DNA of 64,000 bases from Pseudoalteromonas rubra (GTDB lineage Bacteria > Pseudomonadota > Gammaproteobacteria > Enterobacterales > Alteromonadaceae), in assembly GCF_000967655.1 (NCBI RefSeq), contig NZ_JXYA01000016.1:248001-312000 (forward strand), given 5' to 3'. Positions within the stretch are counted from its first letter, which is position 1, and every line of letters starts with the position of its first letter. The notes beneath the pieces were generated by a model, which was not told the origin of the DNA, made no database searches, and saw only the letters and a list, made by a program, of their open reading frames with translations. The translations under genes and the position numbers were made by a program. Shown here one piece after another: positions 1 through 9,500 of the stretch.

Positions 1-1035
1 AAACAAAGACTGGATCTCCATCAGGTTTTGGTGCTCATTCCCCATGTCCCTTACACTGGTTACGCCAGTCGCAATATTCAGGATCCCGGTATCTTTACTT
101 AAATGGCCATGCATGTCCCACAGGCCCGGGATCAGGGTTTTACCCTCGCCATTTACTGTTGCCACGCGTTTGTTGAGCTTAATCATCGGCGCAACCTGAA
201 CGATTTTGCCTTGCTCAATTAACACCTGCTGAGCTTTGAGCGTCTTACCTGTGCTCACATCAAACACGTTCACTTTATCCAGTAATAACGCAGGATGATA
301 CTCGGTAAGTTGCTCCGCCAGATTTTCCAGGTATGCCTGCTCGGCCTTAAGCTGACGGGCTTTTAGCTGCTCAAACTGTGCTTTATTAAAACCATCGCGG
401 ATCACATACATACCACCCCAGCTCTGCGCAAAGTAGTTACCCGTTTTGTCATACCAGGCAAAATCCGGGGTCATACTCAACCCCGACTTGGCATACAAAT
501 GGACTTGCTCGTCACCCAGCTGTACCTCGTCCAGTTTAGTCAAAGTCACTTTTCCGTAGGGCAACACGTCAGTCTTTTTCAGATCGTTTTTGATCATATA
601 ACGGATCAAGGCGTTATCTATCGCCAACGTACTATTTTTCGGCACATAAAATTGAGGTTGGGTCGCTTTGGTGCTGCCCTGCTCGTCCTCATTGTGCCAC
701 TTTGCGTGACCATTTTCCCATGTATAGGACTCGCTGATCTTCGCACCAAAAGCCGACTGCCCCTCGGTTTCAAACGCAATTACCCGGCCTTTATCATCAA
801 GCTTAAGGGTTTCATCCAATATAATTCGCCGGTTGTTCCAGCCAAATCGAGACTCAGACGTATAGGTGTTTTTATCTACCTGAGTCTGACTCATAGTACC
901 TGCCAGTCCCTTTTCTGAGTAGATGTTGTTGACTATGGTTTCGGCCAGTGACGAGGGTAGATACATGACAGATAAAAAGGTGGTTGCTGCTAACAGATGC
1001 CGTGTTGTACAGCTCCTTCTGGTGTGTTGTTTCAT
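1..1035 (-). CDS. Amidohydrolase family protein, secreted (partial, 3' end outside window)
   Basis: The gene runs off the left edge; 345 codons are visible from an ATG preceded by AAGGA. Residues 1-31 form a signal peptide (charged start, hydrophobic stretch, likely cleavage after SSLA). Residues 32-245 are a family-unknown extension that contains TPDFAWYDKTGNYFAQSWGG. From about 250 the amidohydrolase fold begins, with VNVFDVSTGKTL and then GKTLIPGLWDMHGHL, in which His309 and His311 form the first metal-binding HxH. The conserved GVTSVRDMGN follows at about 324. The catalytic Asp and the remaining metal His lie outside the window. The fold belongs to metal-dependent hydrolases of the imidazolonepropionase/prolidase type. 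The substrate cannot be read from this part; the signal peptide suggests a periplasmic or secreted enzyme. Confidence 0.85.
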   Translation of the reverse strand, partial: MKQHTRRSCTTRHLLAATTFLSVMYLPSSLAETIVNNIYSEKGLAGTMSQTQVDKNTYTSESRFGWNNRRIILDETLKLDDKGRVIAFETEGQSAFGAKISESYTWENGHAKWHNEDEQGSTKATQPQFYVPKNSTLAIDNALIRYMIKNDLKKTDVLPYGKVTLTKLDEVQLGDEQVHLYAKSGLSMTPDFAWYDKTGNYFAQSWGGMYVIRDGFNKAQFEQLKARQLKAEQAYLENLAEQLTEYHPALLLDKVNVFDVSTGKTLKAQQVLIEQGKIVQVAPMIKLNKRVATVNGEGKTLIPGLWDMHGHLSKDTGILNIATGVTSVRDMGNEHQNLMEIQSLF

Positions 1036-1150
1036 TCTATTTTCCTTAAATACTATTGTAATCAAGGACGTTTATATCATACTCAGCCGCGAAATCTTAG
1101 AACCACTGAAATAATCAGCTGAATTATGCAAGGAAGTCACACGTGATAAC

Positions 1151-1873
1151 TTAGTTTTGCTCAGCGAGTTTTTGCTGGAGCAGTAAAATAATATCAGCTG
1201 AGGTTTGCCTGTTAGCAGCAAGATAAAAGTCGTTGCTAAGTTCATCCAGTTCGAACAAAAAGCGAAAATCACTGCTTTTACAGCCAATTTTCTCACACAT
1301 GTAGTCAAGGTGTATTGGTGAGGCGGCTATGATATCAGCGCGACCTTTTAGCAGCATTTTTACTGTGACATATGTCTCGGGCAAGACCACAATGGTGTCT
1401 AGCATCCCCTTGCTTTGTAAGTACTGGAATACTACATCATCGCGTTTTACTCCGACGCTGTAGTTAAGCAGATCTGACAGTCTCTCAACTTTAATGTCGG
1501 ATCTTTTGCGCAATGAGATAAGGTAGGTTTTGGTGCTCATTAATACGCCCAGCCAGTGAAACAAGTCCTCTCTGGCAGGTGTTCTGACAATCGAAAAAAT
1601 CAAGGTACCAGGTTCATGAGCTGCTATTTTATAGGCCCTTGCCCAGGGCATAACCTGAATATCGGCTTGAATGTTCAAATCAGACAGTAACTTATTGACC
1701 TTCTCGGCAGCCACACCCTGAACCTTACCTTGCGGGCCTGGCATTTGATAGGGCGGCAAATTTTCCGTCACAATTTTGATTTGTCCAGGATAAGCCAACC
1801 CGGAGTCTTGGCTTACCACTTTAACTGAATACAGCAAAAGTACAATAAAGAAACATAGGTTAGAAAAGCGCAT
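1151..1873 (-). CDS. Periplasmic solute-binding protein, SBP_bac_3-like (orphan)
   Basis: A 240-residue protein with an N-terminal signal peptide (hydrophobic residues about 5-20). The mature part starts with IKIVTENLPPYQ, typical of family 3 extracellular solute-binding proteins. The motif VMPWARAYKIA at about 97 is common in the marine gammaproteobacterial branch that resembles amino-acid binding proteins. No permease or ATPase gene is adjacent, so it is an orphan. Such proteins may act as sensors or partner with a transporter elsewhere. It lies convergent to nothing and about 115 bp upstream of the amidohydrolase on the same strand. The ligand is unknown. A similar orphan occurs at 34992-35771. 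Confidence 0.8.
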   Translation of the reverse strand: MRFSNLCFFIVLLLYSVKVVSQDSGLAYPGQIKIVTENLPPYQMPGPQGKVQGVAAEKVNKLLSDLNIQADIQVMPWARAYKIAAHEPGTLIFSIVRTPAREDLFHWLGVLMSTKTYLISLRKRSDIKVERLSDLLNYSVGVKRDDVVFQYLQSKGMLDTIVVLPETYVTVKMLLKGRADIIAASPIHLDYMCEKIGCKSSDFRFLFELDELSNDFYLAANRQTSADIILLLQQKLAEQN

Positions 1874-2055
1874 TTATAACCGACTTATAGAGTGTAATAA
1901 CCATAACAACGTGTATTCTTTAATACGTCTGAGATTGTTTTTCAGATGCTCTGCACCTCAAAAAATATACAATGTAGCGCAAACTATCGCTGCAAGCCCA
2001 ACAAGGGCTTACATTTATTCCATACAGTCCATTTGATTAAGATTACTTTGCGGCT

Positions 2056-2069
2056 GCGCAGCGCTGCGC
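2056..2069. other. Perfect GC-rich palindrome downstream of the PAS/MCP gene
   Basis: GCGCAGCGCTGCGC is a perfect 14-bp palindrome just beyond the stop codon of the PAS/MCP gene. It could fold as a short hairpin in the transcript, but no run of T follows on the minus strand, so it is not a convincing intrinsic terminator. Confidence 0.35.
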
Positions 2070-2074
2070 GCACT

Positions 2075-3820
2075 TTACTTTGACTGAATGTAGCTACTTA
2101 ACTGGTCAACATGGTGACGTGTTTCATCAATCAGCCCACCGATTTCTCCTGCTGACTCCGTGGTGCGCATCGCAAGGCTTCTGACTTCATCCGCAACCAC
2201 AGCAAACCCTCTGCCCGCATCGCCCGCTCTGGCCGACTCAATCGCCGCGTTGAGCGCCAGCAGGTTGGTCTGATCTGAAATACTGTTAATAGTATTGATA
2301 ATCGTGCTGATCTTCGACAATACCTGCTCCATGGCATGATGCGTTTCAGTGAGTACGGCGTTACGCTCAGACACATCCGTACCGTAAAGCAGAATTTTAT
2401 TCAGCTTGCCGTCTTCATCTAATACTGGCGAAATGGCGGCGTCTATCTGCACTTCACTCAGGCCAGTGGGCAAAGTAAGCTGGGTTTTAACAAACTGACC
2501 GGTGCGTATAGATTGCCATTGCTCATCACTGAGATAACTCGACAAGGTATTAAGCATTTGTTGTACTGCGCGTTTGTCGGTCGCGCCCAACGCACTGAGG
2601 CCCATCGGATTAATGAGCGTCAACTCGCCATGGGGAGCAAATTCCAGCACAATATTGGCTTCGCCTATGGCTTTTAGGCGTACATCGTTTTCCAACGCCA
2701 CACGCTTGGTGCTGTCAACATTCGCCTGAATAGAGACAAAGCGCACCAGGTTGCCCTGCTCATCAAAAACCGGGTTAATGGCCAGACTTATCCAGTATGG
2801 TTCTCCCTCTTTGGTGTAATTAAGGATCTCTTCATAAAACGGCGTGCGCTGCTCCAGGTTTTTTTTGATACGCTTTTTGGTATCTGGCGAAGTATGTTTA
2901 CCCTGTAAGACATGTCCGGGCTTTTTCCCCAGCACCTCATGCTGTTCAAAACCAGAGAGCTTAGTAAAACCCGGGTTTACGTATTCTATGAGCCCATTCG
3001 CGTCTGTAATAATCACTGAGTTATCGGTTTCATTGGCCACCAGAGAAAGCAGCGCAATCTGGTCGCGCTGGGCTTTTTCTTCGGTAATATCCTTAACAAA
3101 CGCGGTGTAGGCGATTTTTCCAGCCACATTAACTTTGGATAACGACAAATTTGCCCACAGCACCTGACCATCGCTGCGTTCAATTTCCACATCCCGTGAT
3201 GTACCTACGATTTTGTCTTCGCCGGTCCTGCGATTGCGGTTGACCATTTCATCATGGTTTCCCTGAATGACTTTGGGCACCAGCATTTTAACGTTGTGGC
3301 CGATAACTTCTTCCCGCTGATAGCCCCATAATCGCTCCGCCGCGGGATTAAAAAACGTCACTATGTTGTTGTGGTCAATCGATACAACGGCATCAATGCA
3401 CTGCTCGAGCGTTTGGTCAATGCGCTCCTGAGCTTCTTTTTGCGCCGTAATGTCTTTGATAAATGCGGTATAATGAATGCCATCGGACTGGCGCACCTTA
3501 GACAATGACAGGCTGCACCACTTCCTGTCGCCGCTACGGGTTTCAATCTGGATATCGCGAGACGTACCGACGATTTTATCAGGCCCGCCATTGCGATTGG
3601 CATTCACATACTGGTCGTGATTGGTCGCAAATTCGCGTGGCACCAGCATTTTGACGTTTTTCCCCAGCACCTCTGTTTTGCCATAACCAAACAGTTTTTC
3701 TGCTGCCGCATTCATATAGGTAACGTTATTGTTCGTATCGATACTGATAACGGCATCAATAGCCTGGTCGAGGATCGCGCGAGTATTGTCCGACTTACTA
3801 AAAAAGAGTGACTGGATCAT
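2075..3820 (-). CDS. Cytoplasmic PAS-PAS-PAS-PAS methyl-accepting chemotaxis-like protein
   Basis: About 581 residues from an ATG with GAGG seven bases upstream; a TTG one codon earlier is less likely. Two nearly repeated PAS domains (about 10-125 and 130-250) share [19 protein letters not shown] / [19 protein letters not shown] and the phrase [10 protein letters not shown] third PAS (about 255-375) has [19 protein letters not shown], and a fourth, weaker one spans about 380-490. The C-terminus (about 505-575) has the MCP hairpin tip: [20 protein letters not shown], then [15 protein letters not shown]. No transmembrane segment or HAMP domain is seen, and the signalling hairpin is short, ending soon after the tip. 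It resembles Aer2-type soluble sensors. The ligand or cofactor (haem, FAD) is not readable, and it stands alone. Confidence 0.85.
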   Translation of the reverse strand: MIQSLFFSKSDNTRAILDQAIDAVISIDTNNNVTYMNAAAEKLFGYGKTEVLGKNVKMLVPREFATNHDQYVNANRNGGPDKIVGTSRDIQIETRSGDRKWCSLSLSKVRQSDGIHYTAFIKDITAQKEAQERIDQTLEQCIDAVVSIDHNNIVTFFNPAAERLWGYQREEVIGHNVKMLVPKVIQGNHDEMVNRNRRTGEDKIVGTSRDVEIERSDGQVLWANLSLSKVNVAGKIAYTAFVKDITEEKAQRDQIALLSLVANETDNSVIITDANGLIEYVNPGFTKLSGFEQHEVLGKKPGHVLQGKHTSPDTKKRIKKNLEQRTPFYEEILNYTKEGEPYWISLAINPVFDEQGNLVRFVSIQANVDSTKRVALENDVRLKAIGEANIVLEFAPHGELTLINPMGLSALGATDKRAVQQMLNTLSSYLSDEQWQSIRTGQFVKTQLTLPTGLSEVQIDAAISPVLDEDGKLNKILLYGTDVSERNAVLTETHHAMEQVLSKISTIINTINSISDQTNLLALNAAIESARAGDAGRGFAVVADEVRSLAMRTTESAGEIGGLIDETRHHVDQLSSYIQSK

Positions 3821-3970
3821 CAATTAACCTCAGAGCAAAGGTGAAAGCACGCCGCTAACAAGTTTAATGTGCTATGCAGATAAACATACCAGCATTACAC
3901 TGCGGTTAATTAAACGTAGACCGAATTGTGGAATAGTGTCAATTTTAGGCATACCCGAATTATGCAATTT

Positions 3971-4297
3971 TTAGCGGGCAAGCGTATATACATAAACCTC
4001 TATAAATTGGCCGCCCTCCAGCTGGGCATTCGTTAGCACCCTGGTGTAATGCGCACCTTCAAAGTCATCCAACCTTTGCCAGTGGGCATCCAAGTCATCT
4101 GAAGTAAATACCAGACCTGTCACCTCCCCTGGGTGCTCATCCAAAATCAAACCGGGATAGCCTAACTTAGCGCCCCACCCCTCATTTTGTAGCTGGCCTT
4201 TTACTGTTGCGCTTTGCCATTTCCCGGTGAGTTCGGCCAGAATATGCGCATTCACGCGGCCCGGTGCCAAAGTACCATAGACAAATAAATGCGCCAT
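3971..4297 (-). CDS. Gamma-glutamylcyclotransferase-like (AIG2/GGCT family) protein
   Basis: A 108-residue protein starting at MAHLFVYGTLAPG, with AGGAGG four bases before the ATG; longer upstream starts have no such signal. The N-terminal VYGTLAPG is the substrate-binding YGSL-type loop of the GGCT fold. Later segments LDDFEGAHYTRV and FIEVYVYTLAR match the family's C-terminal half, and the Glu in DDFEGAHY is the likely catalytic acid. Enzymes of this family release 5-oxoproline from gamma-glutamyl compounds or trim gamma-glutamylamines; the substrate here is unknown. It lies 20 bp after the AraC-type regulator on the same strand and is probably cotranscribed with it. Confidence 0.85.
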   Translation of the reverse strand: MAHLFVYGTLAPGRVNAHILAELTGKWQSATVKGQLQNEGWGAKLGYPGLILDEHPGEVTGLVFTSDDLDAHWQRLDDFEGAHYTRVLTNAQLEGGQFIEVYVYTLAR

Positions 4298-4317
4298 AGT
4301 GCCTCCTGAGATAACCA

Positions 4318-5217
4318 TCAACAAAGTATGGGGATCTGAAATTGCATTGTGATCCCCCCATAGTGCGCCATATCCACCTCTTCAATGTGCTCAATAAAAT
4401 AGCCGTGCGGATCTATTTCGTACCCAGCGGTTTGCGCTTTGTCAAACAGGGTACTGAGCACCTGACTGTAGGCGACGTCCGACAACAAGTAAGCGCGGCA
4501 ACAAAAATACGCACCGCCCGGAATGACCAAATCATGGGGCTCAGACTGACTGACCATTCTTGCTATCTGAGTATTAATCGCAGACCAACTTTTCTCCAGT
4601 TCGCTGCAAGGAGTAACGCCCAGCAAACCCACAGACTGCTCACCATATTGATCTAATATTTGATCCCAGTCCGTGGTTGCACTGGCTACTCCCATAATGT
4701 AGCGAGCATCTAGTCTCTCAAGCGTACACGGCAATGCTTCCGCCAGTTGCTTCTCCAGTGAACCTGCTTTACCTGGATGTGCCAGTTTGTCGAGCAGTAC
4801 TGTGGTTTGCGCCGGAGTTGCCTGTTGACCCATCAAACGTACCGCTTTAGCGGTAAGCCCCAGTTCACGCTTAAGGGCCTTGCCTAGCGCTTGTGACGAG
4901 GCAAATCCACACATTTGCGCAATATCAGTGACAGACAAAGGGTCGTGATAGAGTAGATAATACACCGCATGTTGCAGTCGTATGCGGCTCAGGTAGCGCC
5001 CGGGTGTTTCATTGAACAGCTTGCTAAACTGACGATGAAAATGAAACGCGGAAATAGCACTTTTTTTGGCTATCTGCTGCCAGCTTAACCCTGCTTCAAG
5101 CTGCTCGTGCATCAGTAATAGCGCCTGCTCAAAGCGGTTGCGCATGTGCTCGGGTAACGGCGCCAGTAAAGCAATCTCTGGCACCAGATTAAACGCGGGC
5201 TCTTGTTTTTCAGACAT
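4318..5217 (-). CDS. AraC-family transcriptional regulator with GyrI-like effector domain
   Basis: 299 residues. The N-terminal part (about 25-125) holds two helix-turn-helix motifs of the AraC/XylS type, seen in WQQIAKKSAISAFHFHRQFSKLF and TDIAQMCGFASSQALGKALKRELG. The C-terminal part (about 155-299) resembles the GyrI-like/AraC_E_bind small-molecule domain, as in SoxS/Rob-like regulators that sense drugs or hydrophobic compounds. The DNA-binding domain comes first, as in Rob. It sits 54 bp downstream of the RND pump genes on the same strand, so control of efflux is a reasonable guess but is not shown by the sequence. Confidence 0.85.
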   Translation of the reverse strand: MSEKQEPAFNLVPEIALLAPLPEHMRNRFEQALLLMHEQLEAGLSWQQIAKKSAISAFHFHRQFSKLFNETPGRYLSRIRLQHAVYYLLYHDPLSVTDIAQMCGFASSQALGKALKRELGLTAKAVRLMGQQATPAQTTVLLDKLAHPGKAGSLEKQLAEALPCTLERLDARYIMGVASATTDWDQILDQYGEQSVGLLGVTPCSELEKSWSAINTQIARMVSQSEPHDLVIPGGAYFCCRAYLLSDVAYSQVLSTLFDKAQTAGYEIDPHGYFIEHIEEVDMAHYGGITMQFQIPILC

Positions 5218-5271
5218 AGGGGCTCACAGCTGAATCCTGGGCGACAAATATCGCCCAGGCGCTGCCCCAAG

Positions 5272-8200
5272 TCAACCTGCCGTAGCAGCCTCCTGCTGCG
5301 ACACAGTTACGGGTTTTGGTTTGCGGTAAAAAGCCCCCAGCAATACAGGAATTAAAAACAAGGTGATCAGAGTCGCAAACAGCTCACCAAACACCAGCGA
5401 GACCGCCGCGGGTTTGAGATACTGGACCTGCTCCGATGTACCGAATAACAGCGGCAATAAACCACACACCGTCGTTACTGTGGTCAGGAAAATCGCCCTG
5501 AAGCGGGCGGTCCCTGCAACTATTAAAGCTTGTCCGGGCTCAGTGCCTTTGCGGTATTCACTGTTAAACCGGGTCATCAACACCAGCGCATCATTCACCA
5601 CTATCCCCGTCATGGCCATCATGCCAAACAGCGACAATAAACTGACCGGTAAGTCCATCACGGCATGGCCAAAAATGGCACCGGCAAAGCCAAATGGGAT
5701 CACGGCCATGATGATCAGCGGCTGCCAGTAGGACTTTAACGGGATCGCCAGCAACACGTATATCAGCATCAGGGTCAGAATAAGCGCCCCTTTAAAGCCT
5801 TTGCTGACCTCTTCGATTTCTTCATACTCACCGGCCGGCTTAATGCTGACGTCCGGATACAGGGCATTTAATTGCTCAATCTCGCTTGCCAGTAGTGCCA
5901 GAGTTTGCTCCGGCGAGCCTGCGGTGCGATCCTGAGACCAATAGAGGTTGATCACCCGCGCGCGCTCACGCCGTTGCAGTGTCTGAGGTTCATATTCGTC
6001 ATTCAGCTCGGCCACATCACCAAGCGCCACGCTCTGCCCGTCATTGAGCATAACCCGCATGTCGAGCAATTCATGTTCGGTACGAATGGCGCGCTGGTCA
6101 AACCGCAGCACGACTTTTAGTTCCTGGGCCTGATAGAGCAATCGGTGTACTTCGCGCTCACCCAGAGCATTGGCAACCAGCTGCGCCAGATGTGCCTGAG
6201 TCAGTCCCAGCTGGCGACCAAATGCATTCAGCCTGACGCGAATTTGCCGCTGTGCAGCCTGATGATCGTCGCGCACATCTTTAACCCCAGGCAATCCTGC
6301 CAGCTTGCTGCTAAGTCTGGCACTCACCTGCTTGGCCTGCTGCGCATCAGCGGCTGAAATCGCCAAAAATGTCCCGCCCGCCGGTGGCTCGGCGGCACTG
6401 AAGTGCTGTGCATAGCTTCCTTCTATCAAGCCGGTTTGCGTACGCCATGCATCACTCAGTGTATTTGCCGGTAAGGCATTTAAGGCCTCGGATGTGAGCT
6501 CGGCAGTCACCTCAATGTCGCCATAGCCGTTAGACCAGGCCAGAACATTGTTCATCGGCGCCGTGCTCAGACCATACTCAGCTTGCAAGGCCTGGTTGGT
6601 CTTTTGTGCACTCAGCTCAAGCTGGCTTAATGCACGCGCCTGCAAGCCTAATGGCGCGCCCTCTTCCAGCGTCACTTTAGCGGTCACATAGCGCCCCGGA
6701 ATTTCCGGGAACAAAGTACTGCGAATTGCGCCACCAAGCCACAATCCATATGCCAATACAAAAGCCGACACAAACATCACCAGGGTTGATCGTTTGTGAT
6801 TCAGGCTCAATTGCAGTAAAGGTTTATAAACACGCTGAATAAACTGAGTTAACGCCCAACGTGCTTTGTTCTGGATTGTTGCAATTATGCCGCTTCGCGC
6901 TCCTTTTTTTGCCATTGCGGCCAGGTGGGATGGCAGAATAAATTTACTTTCAACCAGCGAGAAACACAGTGCCAGAATTACCACCGCCGAAAACCCCGCA
7001 AACAACTTGGCCAAGTCGTTATTGATCCACAACATGGGCGAAAACGCCGCAATACTAGTCAATACACCAAATACGGTGGCAACCGTTACAGACTCTACCC
7101 CAGTGTATGCCGCTTGTTTATAGTTTGCGTTACTGGTTTGATGCTCATCGATGGCTTCACCCACCACCACAGCATCATCGACCAAAATGCCCAACACCAG
7201 AATAAACCCAAATAAAGTGATGTCGTTGAGGCTGTAATCCAGCAGCTGCATGCCATATAAAGTGCCGCAAATGGCAACCGGGATCCCGGCAGCCACCCAA
7301 AATGCCAGCCTGAGATTTAAAAACACCCCTAATAACAAAATCACTATCAGCAACCCCTGCCAGGCACTGCTGCCCAGCCTTTGCAACTGCTCTTCGATGT
7401 AAGGCGCCATGTCTGCCATGGTCGTCAGCTCAATATCTTCTGCCAACACAGGTTTTAGCTCAGCAATGGTGTCACGAATTGCCGCACTAACATCAAGTAG
7501 ATTGTCGCTCTGACTGGTGCTGACCATCAGTGCAATGCCCGGCATGCCATTGTTTCGCACAATGGCGTCACTTTGCTCATAGCCTCGACGCACAGTTGCA
7601 ACCTCGCCTAAAGTCACTTCTCCCGCCGGGCCGTTTATCACAGGCAGACTATTCAACTCACCCAGTGCGTTCAGGTAGCCGTCTCCACGCAAGGTAATAC
7701 GCCCGCCCTCGTGTTGCAACTGACCGCTGCGGGTTTCAAGTGACATTTGAGTCATGATATTGGCCAGTTGCTCTATCGTCATACCATAACGCTGCAAGGC
7801 TTCAGGCTTGGGCTCGATAAATAGTCTGGGCTCCCGTGCGCCCCAGTTGCTGACTTTAGAGATATCCGGATGTGTTTTCAGGGCCAGCTCCACACGCCTG
7901 GCAACCTGCTGCAATGCGTCATCGCTGCGCGGCGCCGAGACAATCACAAACGCTGCAAGATTAGTAAATTCATCGCGCGTGACTATGGGCTTTTCGGCCT
8001 GCGCCGGAAAGTGGCTGATAGCATTAACCTGATTGCGAACTTCCTCCAGTAACTTGCCAAGATCGGCATCGGGCTTTTTACGAATGGTTACGGTAGACAA
8101 TCCAGCCTGCGACTGGCTGGTAATTTGTTTTATCCCCGCCACCGAGCTGACCGACTCCTCAACACGTTGTGTAATGCTTTCGTCAATCTGCCTTGCTGTA

Positions 8201-8364
8201 CCGCCCGGATAGGCTACGTGAATACTAAGGCTGGATGGCGCTATCTGAGGAAAAGACTCCACCCTGAGCTGACCAAACGCCAGTAAACCACCTGCAATAA
8301 TCATCGCCATAAGTAAGTTCGCAGCCACCGGGTTATCAATAAACCATTTGCTTAGCCAGCTCAT
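5272..8364 (-). CDS. RND-family efflux transporter permease (AcrB/MMPL-type)
   Basis: 1030 residues, the usual length for HAE1/HME RND pumps, starting at an ATG behind AGGAGG. TM1 is near residue 10-30 (NPVAANLLMAMIIAGGLLAF). A large periplasmic domain follows, then TMs 2-6 with GILVDDAVVVGEAIDE, which carries the proton-relay Asp pair. A second periplasmic domain and TMs 8-12 follow, with GMMAMTGIVVNDALVLMTRFN. It is the proton-driven inner-membrane pump of a tripartite exporter. Its start overlaps the adaptor stop by four bases (ATGA), so the two are translationally coupled. No TolC-like outer-membrane channel lies in the window. The many NxxQ-type substitutions expected of metal pumps are not obvious, so drug or lipid export is more likely than metal export. 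Confidence 0.95.
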   Translation of the reverse strand: MSWLSKWFIDNPVAANLLMAMIIAGGLLAFGQLRVESFPQIAPSSLSIHVAYPGGTARQIDESITQRVEESVSSVAGIKQITSQSQAGLSTVTIRKKPDADLGKLLEEVRNQVNAISHFPAQAEKPIVTRDEFTNLAAFVIVSAPRSDDALQQVARRVELALKTHPDISKVSNWGAREPRLFIEPKPEALQRYGMTIEQLANIMTQMSLETRSGQLQHEGGRITLRGDGYLNALGELNSLPVINGPAGEVTLGEVATVRRGYEQSDAIVRNNGMPGIALMVSTSQSDNLLDVSAAIRDTIAELKPVLAEDIELTTMADMAPYIEEQLQRLGSSAWQGLLIVILLLGVFLNLRLAFWVAAGIPVAICGTLYGMQLLDYSLNDITLFGFILVLGILVDDAVVVGEAIDEHQTSNANYKQAAYTGVESVTVATVFGVLTSIAAFSPMLWINNDLAKLFAGFSAVVILALCFSLVESKFILPSHLAAMAKKGARSGIIATIQNKARWALTQFIQRVYKPLLQLSLNHKRSTLVMFVSAFVLAYGLWLGGAIRSTLFPEIPGRYVTAKVTLEEGAPLGLQARALSQLELSAQKTNQALQAEYGLSTAPMNNVLAWSNGYGDIEVTAELTSEALNALPANTLSDAWRTQTGLIEGSYAQHFSAAEPPAGGTFLAISAADAQQAKQVSARLSSKLAGLPGVKDVRDDHQAAQRQIRVRLNAFGRQLGLTQAHLAQLVANALGEREVHRLLYQAQELKVVLRFDQRAIRTEHELLDMRVMLNDGQSVALGDVAELNDEYEPQTLQRRERARVINLYWSQDRTAGSPEQTLALLASEIEQLNALYPDVSIKPAGEYEEIEEVSKGFKGALILTLMLIYVLLAIPLKSYWQPLIIMAVIPFGFAGAIFGHAVMDLPVSLLSLFGMMAMTGIVVNDALVLMTRFNSEYRKGTEPGQALIVAGTARFRAIFLTTVTTVCGLLPLLFGTSEQVQYLKPAAVSLVFGELFATLITLFLIPVLLGAFYRKPKPVTVSQQEAATAG

Positions 8365-9500
8365 AGCGCCTCCTGTTTATCCGCGACCTGCACGGCATCA
8401 GACTGAACGCTGACGCGTTTACCAGCCATCATGGAGCGCAGCGGATAGCGCACCAGCTGTAAAGTGTCAGGCTGCTCGCCTTCAAGGGAGACGAGCACTT
8501 TGTCCCCTCTGACTTCAATCACCTGAACCGGGACCTGACGCAATTGCTGCGCCTCGGTTACTATCCAGATTGTCTGGTCAGGGTCGACCGCACTCAGTGG
8601 CAGCTTATAGAGACCTTTGTGTGTAATTAGCTCAAAATGTACGGCTACTTGTTGATTTGGCAGCAACCGGGTTGAGTGCTGGTAAGGCTCAGATACCGCC
8701 AGCACCAGGGTGCGCTGACGGGTCATTGCATTCACCTGAGGTGACAAATAACGAACGAATGCGGGCCATTTTACGCCTGTGCGGCTAACGACCGTGATTG
8801 GTTGTTCACCCAGTGTCGCGCCAACTTTGTTCCAGTCACGCTGAGATAAGGGCACATGCACGTCAATGCTGTCACTGGCCACCACCTCAAACAGCGTTTG
8901 TCCCGCTTCCAGCCATTCACCTGGGCTTATCAGCCGCTGCGTGATAACGGCGTCATAGGGCGCGACAATGATGGCATCGTCCAGTAGCTGACGGGCACTT
9001 TCTACATTCTGTTGCGCACGTGCCAGCTCAGAGCGTGCAGCAGCCACGTGCGGCTCCATTCTGGCAAAGGCCGAACTGGCACCCGGGCGCATGGTTTTGG
9101 CCACTTGCTGCTCATGTAACTGCTGTTGCAAGTTAAGCTCGGCCTGTTTCAATGTGCTCTGGGCCTGGGCAAGCTGAGATTCAAGTAACCGGGTGTTAAG
9201 CCGCGCCAGCACCTGACCTTTTTTAATGTGATTACCCGGCTCCATATCCGCGCCTAAGTAGTCTAACCTGGCACTGCTGGTTGCTTTGAGTTGCAACGGC
9301 CAGCGGGCCTGCGTGTTGGCCTGTATTGTTAACTTTGGATTAAGCTCGCGGCGCTGCACCTTTAGCACCGAAACAACCGGAGGTTGTACCTCCTCGCCCT
9401 GCATCTGTGGCTCAGATGGCGTCATTAATACGACGGTCACGAGCGCCAGCAGCAAGCTAGTTGCGGCAAAGACGGCCGGTTTTCGGGATTTAAACGTCAT
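8361..9500 (-). CDS. RND efflux periplasmic adaptor (membrane fusion protein)
   Basis: 379 residues from the ATG that follows AGGAGG by six bases; a longer start at 9530 lacks this. One N-terminal transmembrane anchor lies at about 9-27. It is followed by a beta-barrel/lipoyl region (LKVQRRELNPKL, GNHIKKGQVLARLNTRLLES) and a coiled-coil hairpin (about 95-165, rich in Q, A and L). The second lipoyl half includes DAIIVAPYDAVITQRLISPGEWL. This order is that of HlyD/AcrA-type adaptors, which connect the RND pump to an outer-membrane channel. It overlaps the ABC membrane-domain gene by 11 bp upstream and the pump by 4 bp downstream, giving a tight three-gene operon. Confidence 0.93.
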   Translation of the reverse strand: MTFKSRKPAVFAATSLLLALVTVVLMTPSEPQMQGEEVQPPVVSVLKVQRRELNPKLTIQANTQARWPLQLKATSSARLDYLGADMEPGNHIKKGQVLARLNTRLLESQLAQAQSTLKQAELNLQQQLHEQQVAKTMRPGASSAFARMEPHVAAARSELARAQQNVESARQLLDDAIIVAPYDAVITQRLISPGEWLEAGQTLFEVVASDSIDVHVPLSQRDWNKVGATLGEQPITVVSRTGVKWPAFVRYLSPQVNAMTRQRTLVLAVSEPYQHSTRLLPNQQVAVHFELITHKGLYKLPLSAVDPDQTIWIVTEAQQLRQVPVQVIEVRGDKVLVSLEGEQPDTLQLVRYPLRSMMAGKRVSVQSDAVQVADKQEAL

